From Absidia repens (Eukaryota; Mucoromycota; Mucoromycetes; Mucorales; Cunninghamellaceae): a stretch of 64,000 nt of DNA. The notes beneath the pieces were generated by a model. It ran no database searches. It worked only from the letters and a program-made list of their open reading frames with translations, and was not told the origin of the DNA. Shown here piece by piece: positions 26,709-38,761 of this stretch (position 1 is the stretch's first letter; each line of letters starts with the position of its first letter). The stretch covers positions 330,039 through 394,038 of the forward strand of contig MCGE01000038.1 of assembly GCA_002105175.1 (NCBI GenBank). The letters are read 5' to 3'. Made by a program: the position numbers and the translations under genes.

Positions 26709-27128
26709 TGATGTCCCCTCTACTTTATCACTTCAATAAAATTGAGACCTGAATAATGACATAATTTTATTCATATGACTATAAGCGATTGATCATTCGG
26801 TGAACAGCGTTCAGATGATAATTCAGGAACACGCTCACACATGAAGACATGACAAGTCAACCCACCCTCTGTCATGTTGCCCTATACTTGTATCCCATAT
26901 CAAACACACCCACTCCCATTAAATGAAGATAGCAATAACGATAATAATTAAATCTAGTTCAATTTTATTGTAAGAGATATATAATATAGAGATATATAAA
27001 ATAGAAGGACGTGAAGATGGAGTAAAAAACTAGATAAGACAACAAATCTATACTAGTGAGCAGAAGAAGATGATGATGATAGATGGTAATGACTTTTAGC
27101 AAATGAGAGTGTTGGAAAATATGTTTTT
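26709..27128. other. convergent spacer between YOP1 and OST4
   Basis: About 420 AT-rich bases with polyadenylation-like signals (AATAAA near 26738). This holds the 3' UTRs of both genes, and nothing else is visible. Confidence 0.5.
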
Positions 27129-27245
27129 TCACGAGGACTTGGACTTTGGGTCGTTGACAGCGACGTAATGATAAACAACAATAAGAATCATGGTCAAGAC
27201 GCCGAATGAATTGGCAATAAAGGAGAGTTGTGAATCATTAATCAT
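27129..27245 (-). CDS. OST4: oligosaccharyltransferase subunit OST4 (38 residues)
   Basis: Smallest subunit of the ER oligosaccharyltransferase that N-glycosylates proteins; it holds STT3 to the other subunits. The intronless frame reads MINDSQLSFIANSFGVLTMI, continues LIVVYHYVAVNDPK and ends SKSS. This matches the family pattern MI(S/T)DxQLxxxAN.LG followed by VLYHYVAVN almost exactly, at normal length (36-40). One membrane helix spans about residues 8-27. It is too short for usual ORF cut-offs and easily missed. A TTATTAG acceptor-like signal just upstream (about 27257-27263 on the minus strand) may mark a 5'-UTR intron. Confidence 0.95.
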   Translation of the reverse strand: MINDSQLSFIANSFGVLTMILIVVYHYVAVNDPKSKSS

Positions 27246-27460
27246 TGTTGTTGATTGCCTAATAAGAGAAAGGAGAGAATGAGCATATCATTTGAACTAT
27301 CGATTTGTTCTATATTTGCTATTTGTTATTTGCTATTCGCTATAATTGGTTTACCCTTTACTTTTTGATGGTGAAGTATGAGAGGGTAAAGAAACAGAGA
27401 GAGAGAGAGAGAGAAAAAAAACCGCGGTGTTTCAAAAATGGAAATTTATTTTATTTTTGC

Positions 27461-28553
27461 CTACTGATTTGAAGATAACCGTGGTGGTAAAGGAATATTG
27501 TTATATAATTGTGGTGGTGATGATGATGATGCTGATGAAGAAGAAGACGAAGAAGACGAAGATAATCTTCGATGTTTAAAATGACCATGTTGAATATGGT
27601 ATTTTAAGCCATTGAGGTTTTTGTATCGTTTGCCACAGCTAAATCGGCCTTTACCTCTCACTAACAGTGAACACATGTAAGGTTTCTGAGCCATTTCTTC
27701 CAGATTTTCATTCATTTTATCATGACAGTGACCATGAGCTTTATGATATTTTAGTCCGTTTGCATTTTTGTATGCTTTATCACAACCAAAAACAAGACAG
27801 CGATAAGGTCTATGGGTGTCATCTATAAATATATAAAAATAGACAAACTGATATAAATGGCAAGGTTTCAATCCATATATGTTATATACCTTGTTCTTCG
27901 TCTTCTTCTTCAATGCCGGGCATAAGTTGAGCTTGATGCATCCATTCTTTGATCTTTTCATAGCCATATTCCTCTTGAGTTTCATAAGGCCGCATCATTG
28001 AAGCTGATTGCTTCGAGTTTTCCAAAGCTGTCAAATCATTATTTGTGATATGCTGTGGTAGAAAGAGTGGGTCTACAGCTGAAACAATGGGCGACAGCGG
28101 AGTTAGAATCTCTTCCTCATCTTCTTCATCTTCATCCTGTGAAGTTGGCAATTCCTTATCATCATCCATAAAGTAACCATCTTCCTCATTGTCTAATGCA
28201 ATTGAATCATTTTGGGTTGTAGTATGACACTCTTCACAATGTTGTAAGAGATTGTGTAGATCCGTCCAATATTGTCCACAACAGATGAAATCATTACAAA
28301 ATATATGCTCCAACTTTTGTCTGTGGAGTATATTATCAAGAAGATCTTTTTCCTCTCCATTAGGTTTTGATCTAGTGTATATGAATCAGTATTTTATATT
28401 AACTTGATGAAAATCATATTCAACCTTACAATTGTGCGCCAAAGTCCGAGCAGGTTGACCAAACTGTATCATCTAAATGGGACATTGATAATTACGTATT
28501 TGATTTAAAATAAAAATATCAAGAGAGATTATTAGAATACCTAAAATGATCAT
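27461..28553 (-). CDS. SFP1/JAZF1-like C2H2 zinc-finger protein
   Basis: Exons 28553-28541 (13 nt), 28472-28430, 28371-27890 and 27822-27461, about 299 residues. The N-terminal part contains a Cys/His cluster, CNDFICCGQYWTDLHNLLQH then CEECH, followed by a strongly acidic linker. The C-terminal pair of fingers is characteristic of the SFP1/JAZF1 family: RPYRCLVFGCDKAYKNANGL followed by KYHKAHGH, then SCGKRYKNLNGLKYHIQHGH. A serine run precedes the end. SFP1 homologues regulate ribosomal-protein and ribosome-biogenesis genes under TOR; whether this paralogue does so is inference. The start is 437 bases from the divergent Hsp60 start. Confidence 0.85.
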
Positions 28554-28990
28554 TGTTTTATCTTTCCAGATTTTTTTTTTTTTTTTTTTTTTTTCGGAAC
28601 CCCTCATCAACCTTATGTTTTGTTCGAGTCAAAAAAAAAAAAGTATCCTACAGTGTTTATTACGAAACCTTTGCCTGTCATTACCAATGCAGGTTTCAAA
28701 TGCCGCCAAGGGTTTCATTTAATGTGTATATGCATCAACGTTATGGGCATCAAACTAAACTATCGCTTATGGATTGACTCAATATTTTTATCAATGGACT
28801 ACGGGGTTCCTGGATATGTAAAACGTACTTTTTTTTATTTTTATAAATACAATGTATTTGCTTTATTTTATACTTTTTATACCAATTTTCCTTATTCGAA
28901 AAAATCATGTCGTTTTTTCGAGCACCGATTCACTTCACGCCTTTTTTTTTTTGAAATAATTCTCACTCTCTCTCTTTTATACATTAAATC
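28554..28990. promoter_or_regulatory. divergent spacer between the SFP1-like and Hsp60 genes
   Basis: 437 bases with a T-run (about 28568-28594), a short A-run and pyrimidine-rich sequence just upstream of the Hsp60 ATG. It must contain both promoters. I could not find a confident nGAAnnTTCn heat-shock array. Confidence 0.4.
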
Positions 28991-30954
28991 ATGAACCGAT
29001 TGACCTCCAGTACACTTCAAAAAGCGTCATGTTGTATACAGCGCTCATCTTCTCGTATTTTAAACCGTCTCTACTCTACACACAAGGAACTCAAATTTGG
29101 GATTGAAGGCCGTGCTGCTTTACTACGTGGTGTTGACATCTTGACAAAGGCTGTGGCAGTCACTCTTGGACCCAAAGGTCGTAATGTCTTGATCGACCAA
29201 CCCTATGGCCCACCAAAAATTACAAAGGACGGTGTGACAGTGGCTAAAGCTATTACTTTGCAAGATAAGTTTGAAAATCTTGGTGCCAGGTAAGTTGACT
29301 CTTTCCGTGCTTTTACTTCAACAACTGAACCTTTTTTTTTTTTTTTTTTTTTTTTTTTGGAAAACAGACTTGTCCAAGATGTAGCCAATAAAACCAACGA
29401 AGAAGCTGGAGACGGGACAACTACTGCTACTGTTTTGGCTCGTGCTATCTTTACTGAAGGCATAAAAAATGTGGCTGCGGGCTGCAGTCCTCTGGACCTG
29501 CGTCGGGGATCCCAAATTGCTGTAGAGGCGGTCATTGACTACCTGGAAAAGCATACAAAACAAATCACAACCTCTGCCGAAATCTCTCAAGTAAGCGAAG
29601 AAGAAAAAAAAAAAAAAAAAGATCCATTCTTCCTCACGTATACTGAAAATATAATTTTGTGCTCGTCTCAAAATTTAGGTTGCTACTATCTCTGCAAATG
29701 GTGATACGATGGTAGGTGGTCTGATTGCACAAGCCATGGAACGTGTTGGTCGGGAAGGGGTAATTACAGTCAAGGCTGGAAAGACTACCGAAGATGAACT
29801 GGAGGTGACCGAGGGCATGCGATTTGACCGGGGCTACATTTCTCCTTACTTCGTCACTGATACCAAGACGCAAAAGGTGGAATTCGAAAAACCGTTGATC
29901 CTGTTATCTGAAAAGAAGATCTCACTCTTGCCAGATATATTGCCTGCAATGGAAGCCGCTGCAACCCAACGTCGGCCACTTTTGGTAGTTGCGGAGGACG
30001 TAGATGGTGAAGCTCTCGCAGCCTGCATTCTGAACAAGCTCCGTGGACAATTACAAGTGGCATGTGTGAAAGCGCCTGGTTTTGGTGATAATCGCAAGTC
30101 TATTCTGGGCGATCTTGGTGTGTTGACAAACAGTGCCGTTTTCAATGACGAAATGGAAAGCAAGTTGGACAAGGCTACATCTGATTTATTCGGCACCACT
30201 GTATCGGCTACCATTACCAAGGATGACACGGTGATATTGAACGGAGCAGGGTCAAAGCAAGACATCAATCAGCGGTGTGAACAAATACGTGGCGCCATCA
30301 ATGAACCATCTACTTCTGAATACGAAAAGGAAAAACTACAGGAACGTCTGGCTAGACTGTCAGGTGGTGTGGCGGTGATCAAGATTGGTGGTGCCTCCGA
30401 AATAGAAGTCAACGAAAAGAAGGATCGATTCGATGATGCATTATGTGCCACACGTGCTGCCGTCAAAGAGGGGATTGTGGCTGGTGGGGGTGTCGCGCTG
30501 CTCAAGGCGTCTACAGCACTGGATCATCTAAAAGGAGCGAACTTTGATCAACAACTGGGAATCAACATCATTCGTCAAGCAATTCAACGTCCTTGCCGTC
30601 TTATTATTGAAAATGCAGGTGGTGAAGGGTCTGTCATTGCGGGCAAACTGCTGGATAGTCATCTAGACAATCCAAACTGGGGGTACGATGCATCTTGCGA
30701 TGAATTCAAAGATATGATTGACAACGGTATCATTGGTAAGTTGGTCCTGGAAACGTACTCTATATTGTTAACCCAACTTCTTACCTATCTTCCCTTTTTA
30801 TATTAAAATAGATCCCACTTTCGTTGTGAAAGCGTGTATCATCAATGCAAGCGGTGTGGCATCACTTCTTTCCACAAGCGAATGTATGATTGTTGATGCA
30901 GCCGAAGATTCTAACCCGGGGTCTTCTGGTATCCAAAATATGAGTGAGTTTTAG
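28991..30954 (+). CDS. HSP60: mitochondrial chaperonin Hsp60 (GroEL family), divergent C-terminus
   Basis: Group I chaperonin of the mitochondrial matrix. Exons 28991-29289, 29368-29590, 29679-30735 and 30812-30954, about 573 residues. The presequence ([20 protein letters not shown]) is basic and Ser-rich. Conserved blocks are [32 protein letters not shown], the ATPase motif [25 protein letters not shown], and [18 protein letters not shown] with the catalytic Asp, followed by [11 protein letters not shown]. The end is unusual: after [19 protein letters not shown] it reads [14 protein letters not shown] instead of the usual Gly-Gly-Met repeat tail. An alternative last exon is possible (donor GTGAGT at 30944, acceptor near 31195), ending in a short basic tail near 31239; the long intron makes it less likely. 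Confidence 0.92.
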
Positions 30955-31463
30955 TATAGTATGATATGTTGTATTTTCGGTTAATTCCTTTAGTTAGTTA
31001 TCTCCACATCCTTTCAACTATTATTTTAGTTTTGATTATTGCCTTACTATGTTATTTAGTACATTTTATATTTACCCTCCTCCATATTAGCCTTGATAAA
31101 AATTTTACCCATACAATAAAAAAAAATTTGAAACTTTTTATTATATTTTGTTTTGTAATCTAGTTTTCAATCAAATACGTGTCTTTTTTTTTTAGGTGTA
31201 ATGCGTTCTGGATATAATATCAGAGGAGGTATCAGTTGATCTTTTTAATAGAACATTGGCGACGATGCTAATCAAAGCTGGGGCTAATGTCACACTGGCT
31301 TCAACGCAGAATATGTCGACCTTACATAGGTTAAACACAATGGAAGAAATTAGGGAAGCTCCAATCATGACTATATATAAGAGTATCAAAAAAATCCACA
31401 ACGGGCGTGACTCTAAGCATTTTCACTTTACACCCTCAATTTCACAAAAGGGGTAGAGGGATT
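30955..31463. other. spacer downstream of Hsp60
   Basis: AT-rich sequence without a gene. It may contain the alternative Hsp60 terminal exon (about 31196-31239) noted in that entry. It leads into repeat copy 2. Confidence 0.4.
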
Positions 31464-32230
31464 TCAGATTCCGCCCACGTGAATATTTATTTTCTCCCAT
31501 GATTTATTTTTTCGCTCCCTCTCTCTCTCTCTCTTTCTTTTCATTTCTTTCTTTCCCGTCTTTTCCTTTTTCACCATTCAACTTCTATGAGGTTATGTAC
31601 GACTTAGGTTAGTGTCATGACTAGTTTAGAAGCGTTTTCAGCTCAGGTACTTGCAACCCTTTCACTTTGGTTCTAGGATTTAGGACCCACCATTAGTTGA
31701 CTTTTTGGAACCTCCATTAGCTTAGTTTAGTGTTCATTTGTCCATAATTTTTTTCTACATCTGAATAAAATATGCCTCTTTTTACATCCTTCAATGAAAA
31801 AAATGCTCCATTAACCTTTCTCATGCCTTGTACCGGACTGTACAGCACAACATGTTAGATCCCGCTATCCAACCATTCTTTTATATTAGTGTTGGCCATT
31901 CGTCAGATCACTCATTAGTACTCCTCATTCTTTCTCTATTAGATCCCTTGTTACAGTGAACTTCACACCCATAGTTTTAGTGATTACAAATATTTTCCAA
32001 TAAAATATGCCACTTCATTATCCAGTCTTTGTACCGTTAAATATTTAGCAATTAATTTTATTAGCTACTTTGTGCGCCTCCTATCAAGCACTTGTCTTCT
32101 AGTTCACTCACTATGACTATTATTTCGCAAAGCCCAAGAGATCGGTTCCCAGTTCTAGGTCACTTAATATGAAAAGTGGCTCTATTCCGGCACTACTACC
32201 ACCATTAATAAACCTAGGCTCCGCTGTACG
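31464..32230 (+). repeat. dispersed AT-rich repeat, copy 2
   Basis: Starts with TTCCGCCCACGTGAATATTT at about 31471, the same entry as copies 1 and 4, and continues through a (CT)n tract. It then follows the shared order: GACTAGTTTAGAA-like, ACCCTTTCACTTTGG, GAATAAAATATGCC and the CAATAAAATATGCC block. Relative to copy 4 it lacks the SINE and so serves as an empty-site reference. Orientation matches all other copies. The 3' boundary is approximate. Confidence 0.75.
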
Positions 32231-32469
32231 GAGTTCATTCGATAAATTAATAAGAGCACGCATAAAAGTCAGTCATAAATCATCAAGTAAAAAATATGTA
32301 TAAAACGTTGTGTTTATTGATTTAGTACTACAGTCAAACTATTATATAAAAAAAAAAAAAAAACTGGTGGGGGAGGGGAGGTAAAGAAATATAGCGACTA
32401 CTAATACTACATTCAATGAAAAAAAAAAACATACTAGTCAAAGTGAAGAAGGGGAAGTGGGGAGTAGAT

Positions 32470-34993
32470 CTAAGACTGGATACTTTGCTTTTCAGTGGCT
32501 TGATCTTGAGTGAGATAATGTTCGGCCACTTGAGCAAATTCGGTCATGACGCCATGGATGGTTTTTCGGAAGGCGACAGAGTCAGTTTCAGCTGCTTGGC
32601 GACACGAAGAAACACTGAGGCGCACCATATCCTTATCAATTGCATAATTTACACCGTAACCATCAGTCACCACAGGTCCAAAGGCACCGTAAGCAAACGT
32701 ACCAGGTGAAGTGTTGGAAGTGGACAATTTCCAGTATTGCGATGCCCGATAGGCAGGATCTTGGAACATGGCAGCCAAGTCGGATTGCGCTTCCTCAGGT
32801 GTCATTTGATAATAAAGTCCAAACAAATGACGGTCGATAGCTTGTCCTATCATAAAGGAAAAGGGCAAGGTTTCCATTATTTACTTTTTTCTTACACTTT
32901 TTTTTTTTTTTTTTTTTTTTTTTTGTCGTTACCATTGACAGCGGCACGCATATATTCACCATGACTTTCCAAAGCCTTCCCCAATAGTCCTAATTTGTTT
33001 GCCATCTATTATAAAGTTAGATCATGGAAAAAAAAGAAGTGAGTCGATCAAGTACTTGATGTCAATTGTTCATTTCTCTTTGGTGTTCTGAGATAATCTA
33101 TTTACCGAAACGTCTTTGTCGTCCCAAGCCTTGGTAAAAGCGGCTGATTCTTCAGTACAGGATCGGACGGTTTCAGTACGACCAGTCAAGAATTTGCGAG
33201 TGGAAGCGGACTCATAGGTAGGACAAGATTGACCATAGTGACGGTAATAGGCTAGTTGGAACACCATTTGCATCCAGCTGTCAGGGCTAATCTTGGCACG
33301 CTTCATAAAGTTGGAGCCATAATCTTTGTTGTGCAAAAAGGAGCAATCCAAATCGTCGATCATTCGTTTGGCGTTCTGTTCGGCTGTTTGGAGTGCTTCG
33401 TTTATGGCGGCAGTATTTCCGATAGACCAGGTGAGATGTCGGGGAGGAGATAACTTGACAGAAGAGGACCCGTTCGTTTGGATAGGTTCCCTATCGATAT
33501 ATAATAATAATATTAGTTACCCGCTTTTTTTATTTGCACTTCCCGTGTATACTTACTTTTGAAGTACATCAAAAACGATTTGAAGAGGTACCACAGCATC
33601 AACGGGTGAATGTTCACCATTGATACCAGCAGAGCCATTTGTTTCCACAATCACTTGGACACCTTTATCAAACCACCGATTGTATGCATTTTGACCATGG
33701 GACATGTTGCGGTGACTTTTGTCTAATTCTTGAGGGGAAGAGTAATGATCCAAGCAAACAGCAAATAGTGAAGTGTCAATATCCTTGAATACTTGAGCGT
33801 TAGCAGGATTTGCTTCCAATGATTCCCTAATCTAAAAAATGAAAGTGTGAAGAGAATGAGAATGTGTTCTATGTTTCGTATATTATCCTATTACATTTGC
33901 CCATGTATCCCGTTGTTCCGATGTGAAAAGTCCGATAGGTAATTGTCGTTCATGTTCAGGGGTACTTTCAACCTGATCAACCACTTGACGTAGTTGCCTA
34001 CAGAAAGGAGATGAATCAAATCATTAATATCATAGAACATCAATCTTTTGTGCGTGTGTGCGTGTCGCAGATGCATACTTTTCGATTCCTTGTACCGGCA
34101 CAGTTTCACCTTGAGCACCAATAACATCGACTGAGAAAAGCTGATTTTTGTAAATGGCAGTAATGTGTTTGGCAGTAGCGGGATAATGAGAGATGACCTT
34201 GTCAGCGGGAGAAGCTGCAATACGAGTGGTACTAAAAACACCCTTTAATTGATGCATACAGAAAGGTCCAGAACGAGATGAATCTGGTACAATTTCTTCC
34301 CTAGTAATGATTGATAAACGAAAGGGGGCGTAGCGTGAAGGTTAGAAGAAAATGCATACGGTATGAAAATATCTATATATTATTTGACATACCTGTTCAC
34401 ACGGTTGGAATAGTCCACAAGACCGGCAATAAACCCGGCAGCACGGTTCAGTTGGAAAGGAGTAGCAGTGCCAGCAGTAGGAGGGTCGACCAAACCTTGA
34501 GGATGGTTCTTTAATTGCATCCACCAATTGACGTTGATCATAGTAGGCGCTCTATATTCCAGATAACCCTTGTTCAGCCATAGTTGGTCCAACCAAGAAT
34601 ACCCCTTCTTTGTTTCTTGTTCATCCAGACGATGTAATCTTGCTTGAAGTTCCTTTGCAAAATCACCCTGAAGGAACTGGTCCACTTTGGCACAGGATTG
34701 TTGATAATCAGTAGCACTTAGGAGAGGCACCAGACTTTTTTTGTATCGCTGACCTGTCGCTTCCAGTTCGGGGATGGGTAGCGTTGGGAGCACTTTTTGA
34801 TTGGAGAAGGTTTTTGTTGAATAACATTGATGACTAGAGGGAGGAAAAAAAAAAAAAAAAAAGGATATCAGAATTGATTGTATCTCTTTTTTACAACACC
34901 GACAGTGCCTTAAATTTTGGGCAATTTCATGCGCTATGTATGTTCTAAACTTTACCCTGTAGGTCTATTAGAGCGACAAAGTAATCGAAGCAT
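32470..34993 (-). CDS. CAT2: carnitine O-acetyltransferase, mitochondrial
   Basis: Transfers acetyl groups between CoA and carnitine for export or import of acetyl units. Exons 34993-34956, 34833-34393, 34300-34079, 33997-33895, 33831-33557, 33490-33106, 33005-32933 and 32846-32470, about 637 residues. The N-terminus (MLRLLCRSNRPTGHQCYSTK) is a mitochondrial presequence. Family blocks include LPIPELEATGQRY, WLNKGYLEYRAPTMINVNWW, the catalytic His in GINGEHSPVDA (about residue 342), YRHYGQSCPTYESASTRKF (carnitine and CoA pocket) and the C-terminal YGVNYAI. The protein ends QSIQS, so no PTS1 peroxisomal signal is visible, unlike dual-targeted yeast Cat2. ATG 34993 was chosen because it restores a presequence by one intron. 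Confidence 0.94.
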
Positions 34994-35670
34994 GTCAAAT
35001 AGTAGCGTCACAGAAGGGAAGGACGAAGAAAAGAGCGAAGAGTGGGAAAAACGAAACTTAAATCTTTTTATCAGCTAAAATAAAGATAACATGTGATTGT
35101 TCAAGAATCATGTTGGCGTATAGATCTCCGCTGCGTCAATGACGGGCATACATAATAGTAGATGACGAACTACAGTTATTAACTTTAAACTGAGACGAAG
35201 ATAAGCTAAACGAAAAAGATGGTACAATATTTTACGTCTTCCCAAAAATTCTAACAGGTGGCTCAGAAATATATCAACTTGACCTAAATTTTCAGGTCTC
35301 ACCATCCGAAATCCCTCTCCCCTCCAAAAAAAAAAAAAAAAAAACAAAAAAAAAACCACTTTGCCTCGATCGAAACGTCAATAACTCTATGCGAGAGCTG
35401 TCAAATATTTCCCCCGCACTGTTCCTGTTCCCCACATGTGCATCACAACAATCTGTCAAATAGATCGTGGGATAAATGTAACCTAATTGATCAAGTATTT
35501 CATGAACCACCAACAAATAGTAATCGAAAGCATATGAAAAACACATGCAATTTCATGAAGACAGAATAAGTAATAGTACTACCAACATACAAAACCACTT
35601 TCTTCATTTTTAATTCAATCATATACAAATAAAATACAATACCAAACACGGACCACTATAACTAAACAAA

Positions 35671-35737
<67 letters not shown>

Positions 35738-35755
35738 TAACAAAGAAAATTTTAA
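34994..35755. other. spacer with (TAC)n microsatellite
   Basis: About 760 bases between carnitine acetyltransferase and the C2-protein gene. It contains an A-rich run at about 35326-35355 and the (ACT)n array annotated separately. No coding signal was seen. Confidence 0.45.
35671..35736 (+). repeat. (ACT)n trinucleotide microsatellite
   Basis: About 22 uninterrupted ACT units a few bases downstream of the C2-protein stop codon, so probably in its 3' UTR. Confidence 0.95.
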
Positions 35756-37128
35756 TCAATAAGGGGAGTAACCAGATGGATGAGAAGGATACTGCTGTGG
35801 TTGAGAATATGGCCTATTTGGATATGGTTGCTGACAAGGTAATGCGTGTGATGGATGAGGATTTGGGAATGATTGTCGTTGTTGAAAAGGTGGAGGACGA
35901 GAAGAATAATTTCGTAATTGTTGAGAAGGCGTTCCATTAAAGCTATGATGATGTTGAAGATGAGGAGGAGGAGGAGGAGTAGCGTAAGCCGTGTGATGTT
36001 GAGGTCGAATTTGAGGCTGAGGGTACATTGGTCTAGGAGGGTAGTTATTTACTGGTAGGCAAGGGGATCGGTATGATGGCGGTATGACATTGGCGCGGTT
36101 GGATGGATGTTGATAAGGTGATGATGTTACTGGGGACTGGTTGGTAAATATTGACGAATGAGGCACTGGTTGATTAAGTGGAGGTCGCATAGGTATACGG
36201 GCAGGCCGAGAATTCGATTCAGGGTGAGGTGTAGGATAGGGCCTTGGCTGAGCTGAACGATTCATTAGTGGGGCTGGCTGAGTTGTATACTGCCTAATCT
36301 GAGGAACAGGATACGGGTGCTGTTGCTGTTGTTGGTGGTGTTGCGTATGAGCTTTTTCCTAAAGATATTTGATCTTATTAATTGGTATACAATCATCCTT
36401 TCTTGCTTTCCATGACCTTACCGCATAAAATGTCAATTCTAAGTAAATCTGACCGGCCTTTTTTCCATTCAAAACCAAAGGGAAGAAGCCTAGGAGCGGA
36501 AATGGGTGTAATTAGAATGATGACGCGGGATAATCACTTCCATAATATGAATAAACATCATCTCTTACCATCATGTTCGCCCTTTCGAAGCACTTCATTC
36601 AGATCCACATGACCTTCTGATATCAAATTTTCCTGCGATGCTTGCCTGCTAAATATTTGGATAAATAACCGAGTTGCACCTGGAGGCACTGGTAAATTGA
36701 TCTGGATAAAATATCATTGTAAGATTCCACCAAGACTTTTGTTTATATGTCTATATGCATAGTTTTTACCTGATCATCCCATATTGGATTCTGTCCTCCG
36801 TTTCGATCTGTTTTCGTCTTCTTTGCCACAGAGCCGAGTTTGAATATGCAGAAAGGATCCTGTTTTCCATTCGCCTACGTGTTATTCAAATTCAGGGCGA
36901 AGTCTGATTAATCTTGCGCGTTTTGTTACTCATTCATGTTCCATTCTATTCTTACCATACTGCTAGGTAAGTTCTCCTATGTCAATAAGAAAATAGGATA
37001 AAAACAGACGGTTTGGTTCACTAGTTAGATATATTTAAATTGCTTGTCTTTCCTTGTCAAATACATCGTCTTACCGCTTTCAGGGCAATCACGACCAATT
37101 CGCCAATAGTAGAGCCAAGTTGCGCCAT
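35756..37128 (-). CDS. C2-domain protein, Fic1/Inn1-like
   Basis: Exons 37128-37075, 36976-36956 (21 nt), 36874-36770, 36701-36569, 36489-36422 and 36358-35756, about 327 residues. An N-terminal C2 domain (residues about 1-125) opens with IGELVVIALKAENLP and contains NGKQDPFCIFKLG, KTDRNGGQNPIWDDQINLPV and AGQIYLELTFYA. The remaining 200 residues are a Pro/Gln/His/Tyr-rich disordered tail with many PxxP motifs. A C2 domain plus a proline-rich tail is the architecture of yeast Inn1 and fission-yeast Fic1. Those proteins couple the cytokinetic ring to septum synthesis through SH3 partners. Role by analogy only. Confidence 0.82.
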
Positions 37129-37569
37129 ATTGTATATATAGAGGAACAGAAAGAAAAAACGAAAATAGTTAGCTCAGCGCGAGGTGAAGTGAAAATAAAA
37201 AACCTTGGCCAAAATTAGCGAGCGGTATTTTAATTCGGGTCTTCGGCATGGTCTTGGCCAGTTGAAAAAAAAGGGGTGAACTTCATCATAAAAGGATTTC
37301 ATTGTCTGTACTACATTGATCCCATTCTTTTACAACGCAAGTCAAGTACTATATGATTATATCAATACATCCGTCATCCTACATAAATGATAATTAACAT
37401 ATCCAAGCTGTCGTGTCTATATCACTAATATTTGATACAACGTAAGCGACTATAAACATTATCATCACACAAACTACTAGTGACCAATAATAAATAATAA
37501 TAAAATCAATAATAACAAAGGTAATAATCAAGGGAGGGAATATACTGAACTATAAGCTACAAACTAATC
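37129..37569. other. spacer, no gene recognised
   Basis: AT-rich promoter region of the C2-protein gene and the 3' flank of the decayed gene on the same strand. Nothing else was seen. Confidence 0.4.
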
Positions 37570-38530
37570 CGTCTTCTTGGATTCTTATCCGGCCATTGAG
37601 ATGTTGATTGAACTTTTGCGCATCTTCAAACTTGGCCTTAAACAAAATTGACGATGTGAAAGTCGGTGAAATCGATGACTAAAAGTTCCGGATCCGCTTC
37701 GCCATCATCAGACAAGTCTGGATTCTACAATCAAGGAGCGATCGGAGCCAATATTACTCGTTAATATGGTGGACACTTCCATTGTTCAATCTCAAAAGCA
37801 GTCATCAATGGCCTATTCGACTTCTTCCTATATCGAAAATAAATAAATAAAATAGAGTGAGATAAAGAAAGATGTTTGGGAGAATATTCATTTCTAAGCT
37901 GCGAACCGACATGGCAGCATGCTCCTCCATGACGAAAAATACACAATGATGTTCATTATACAATCTACATATTTTATTGATTCCAATTATTCATTCATTC
38001 ATTTATCCGTCATTTGACATACCTTTTCTTCTGGTGTAATATTTTTCTTCGGTTCCAAGCATTGGTTTTTGTGTGAGAAAATAATAGGGGACAAAGGATC
38101 CAGGGACAATTTGCCAAAATTGTAATTTCTAATGCCGCTTACGCCGGTGTTTGAACTTTCCAAGCATTTTTGTGTGAAATGCATTGCGCTCTGGATGTAA
38201 TTAAAAGGCTGTGCGTAATAAAATAAATGTATTTATACAATAATTTCAATGATTTAAATTGCTACCGTACAATTATTTACAGTCACAGGTAAAAAAAAAA
38301 AAATAGAGATAGAGTAACCTTCGTGTGGAAATCATATTGGAAAGTATGGTTTTCATACGGTTTTCATTCTTGTCATCGGGTCCGTAGAAGTGATCAAAGA
38401 GCACGGTATACGATAATGTCCCATCATGTGATAAATCTTTTATTACCAGCGGAAGATCTTTTGTTCCCATGAACAGTAAATTATTGAACAAATAGAGACA
38501 AGTAAGGGATGGGATCCATGTATCCAACCT
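37570..38530 (-). pseudogene. probable decayed protein gene, family not recognised
   Basis: Several well-formed coding-like blocks lie in order on the minus strand but do not join into one frame. The first is FNNLLFMGTKDLPLVIKDLS with FDHFYGPDDKNENRMKTIL (about 38530-38320). The second is PFNYIQSAMHFTQKCLES to PKKNITPEEK with a good GTATGT donor (about 38205-38027). The third is EEHAAMSVRSLEMNILPNIF (about 37940-37880). The fourth is RKKSNRPLMTAFEIEQWKCP (about 37830-37760), ending in a stop. The fifth is NPDLSDDGEADPELLVIDFT (about 37725-37660), followed one frame away by KAKFEDAQKFNQHLNGRIRI to a stop near 37553. The in-block stops and frame changes suggest decay, or a gene with unrecognised splicing or sequence errors. 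I cannot name a family. Confidence 0.45.
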
Positions 38531-38761
38531 TTAAGGAACTCCGTGCAAGGGGATCGAGAAAAGGCCTGATGATCAAAAATAGACAAGGTTTACAGTGTTC
38601 ACCAACCATTTATTTTTTTTTAACTTGGATGTTTGGTTACACACACGCTTTTATTTTCTTATAGGAGCCTCCCCCCCCAAAGGACAGAAAACAATTTTCA
38701 TTTTCTTTTCGCTCAATATCTCTTGATTTTTTTTTTTCTCTCTGTCTGAGTGTTTACTTCA

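Noticed and set aside
30944..31239. extra terminal exon of Hsp60 as the primary model
   Set aside because: Donor GTGAGT and a T-rich acceptor exist, but the intron would be about 250 nt, longer than other introns here, and the added tail matches no known Hsp60 ending. Kept only as an alternative.
35671..35736. CRISPR-like or satellite array
   Set aside because: A simple (ACT)n microsatellite with no spacers. No CRISPR array exists in this window.
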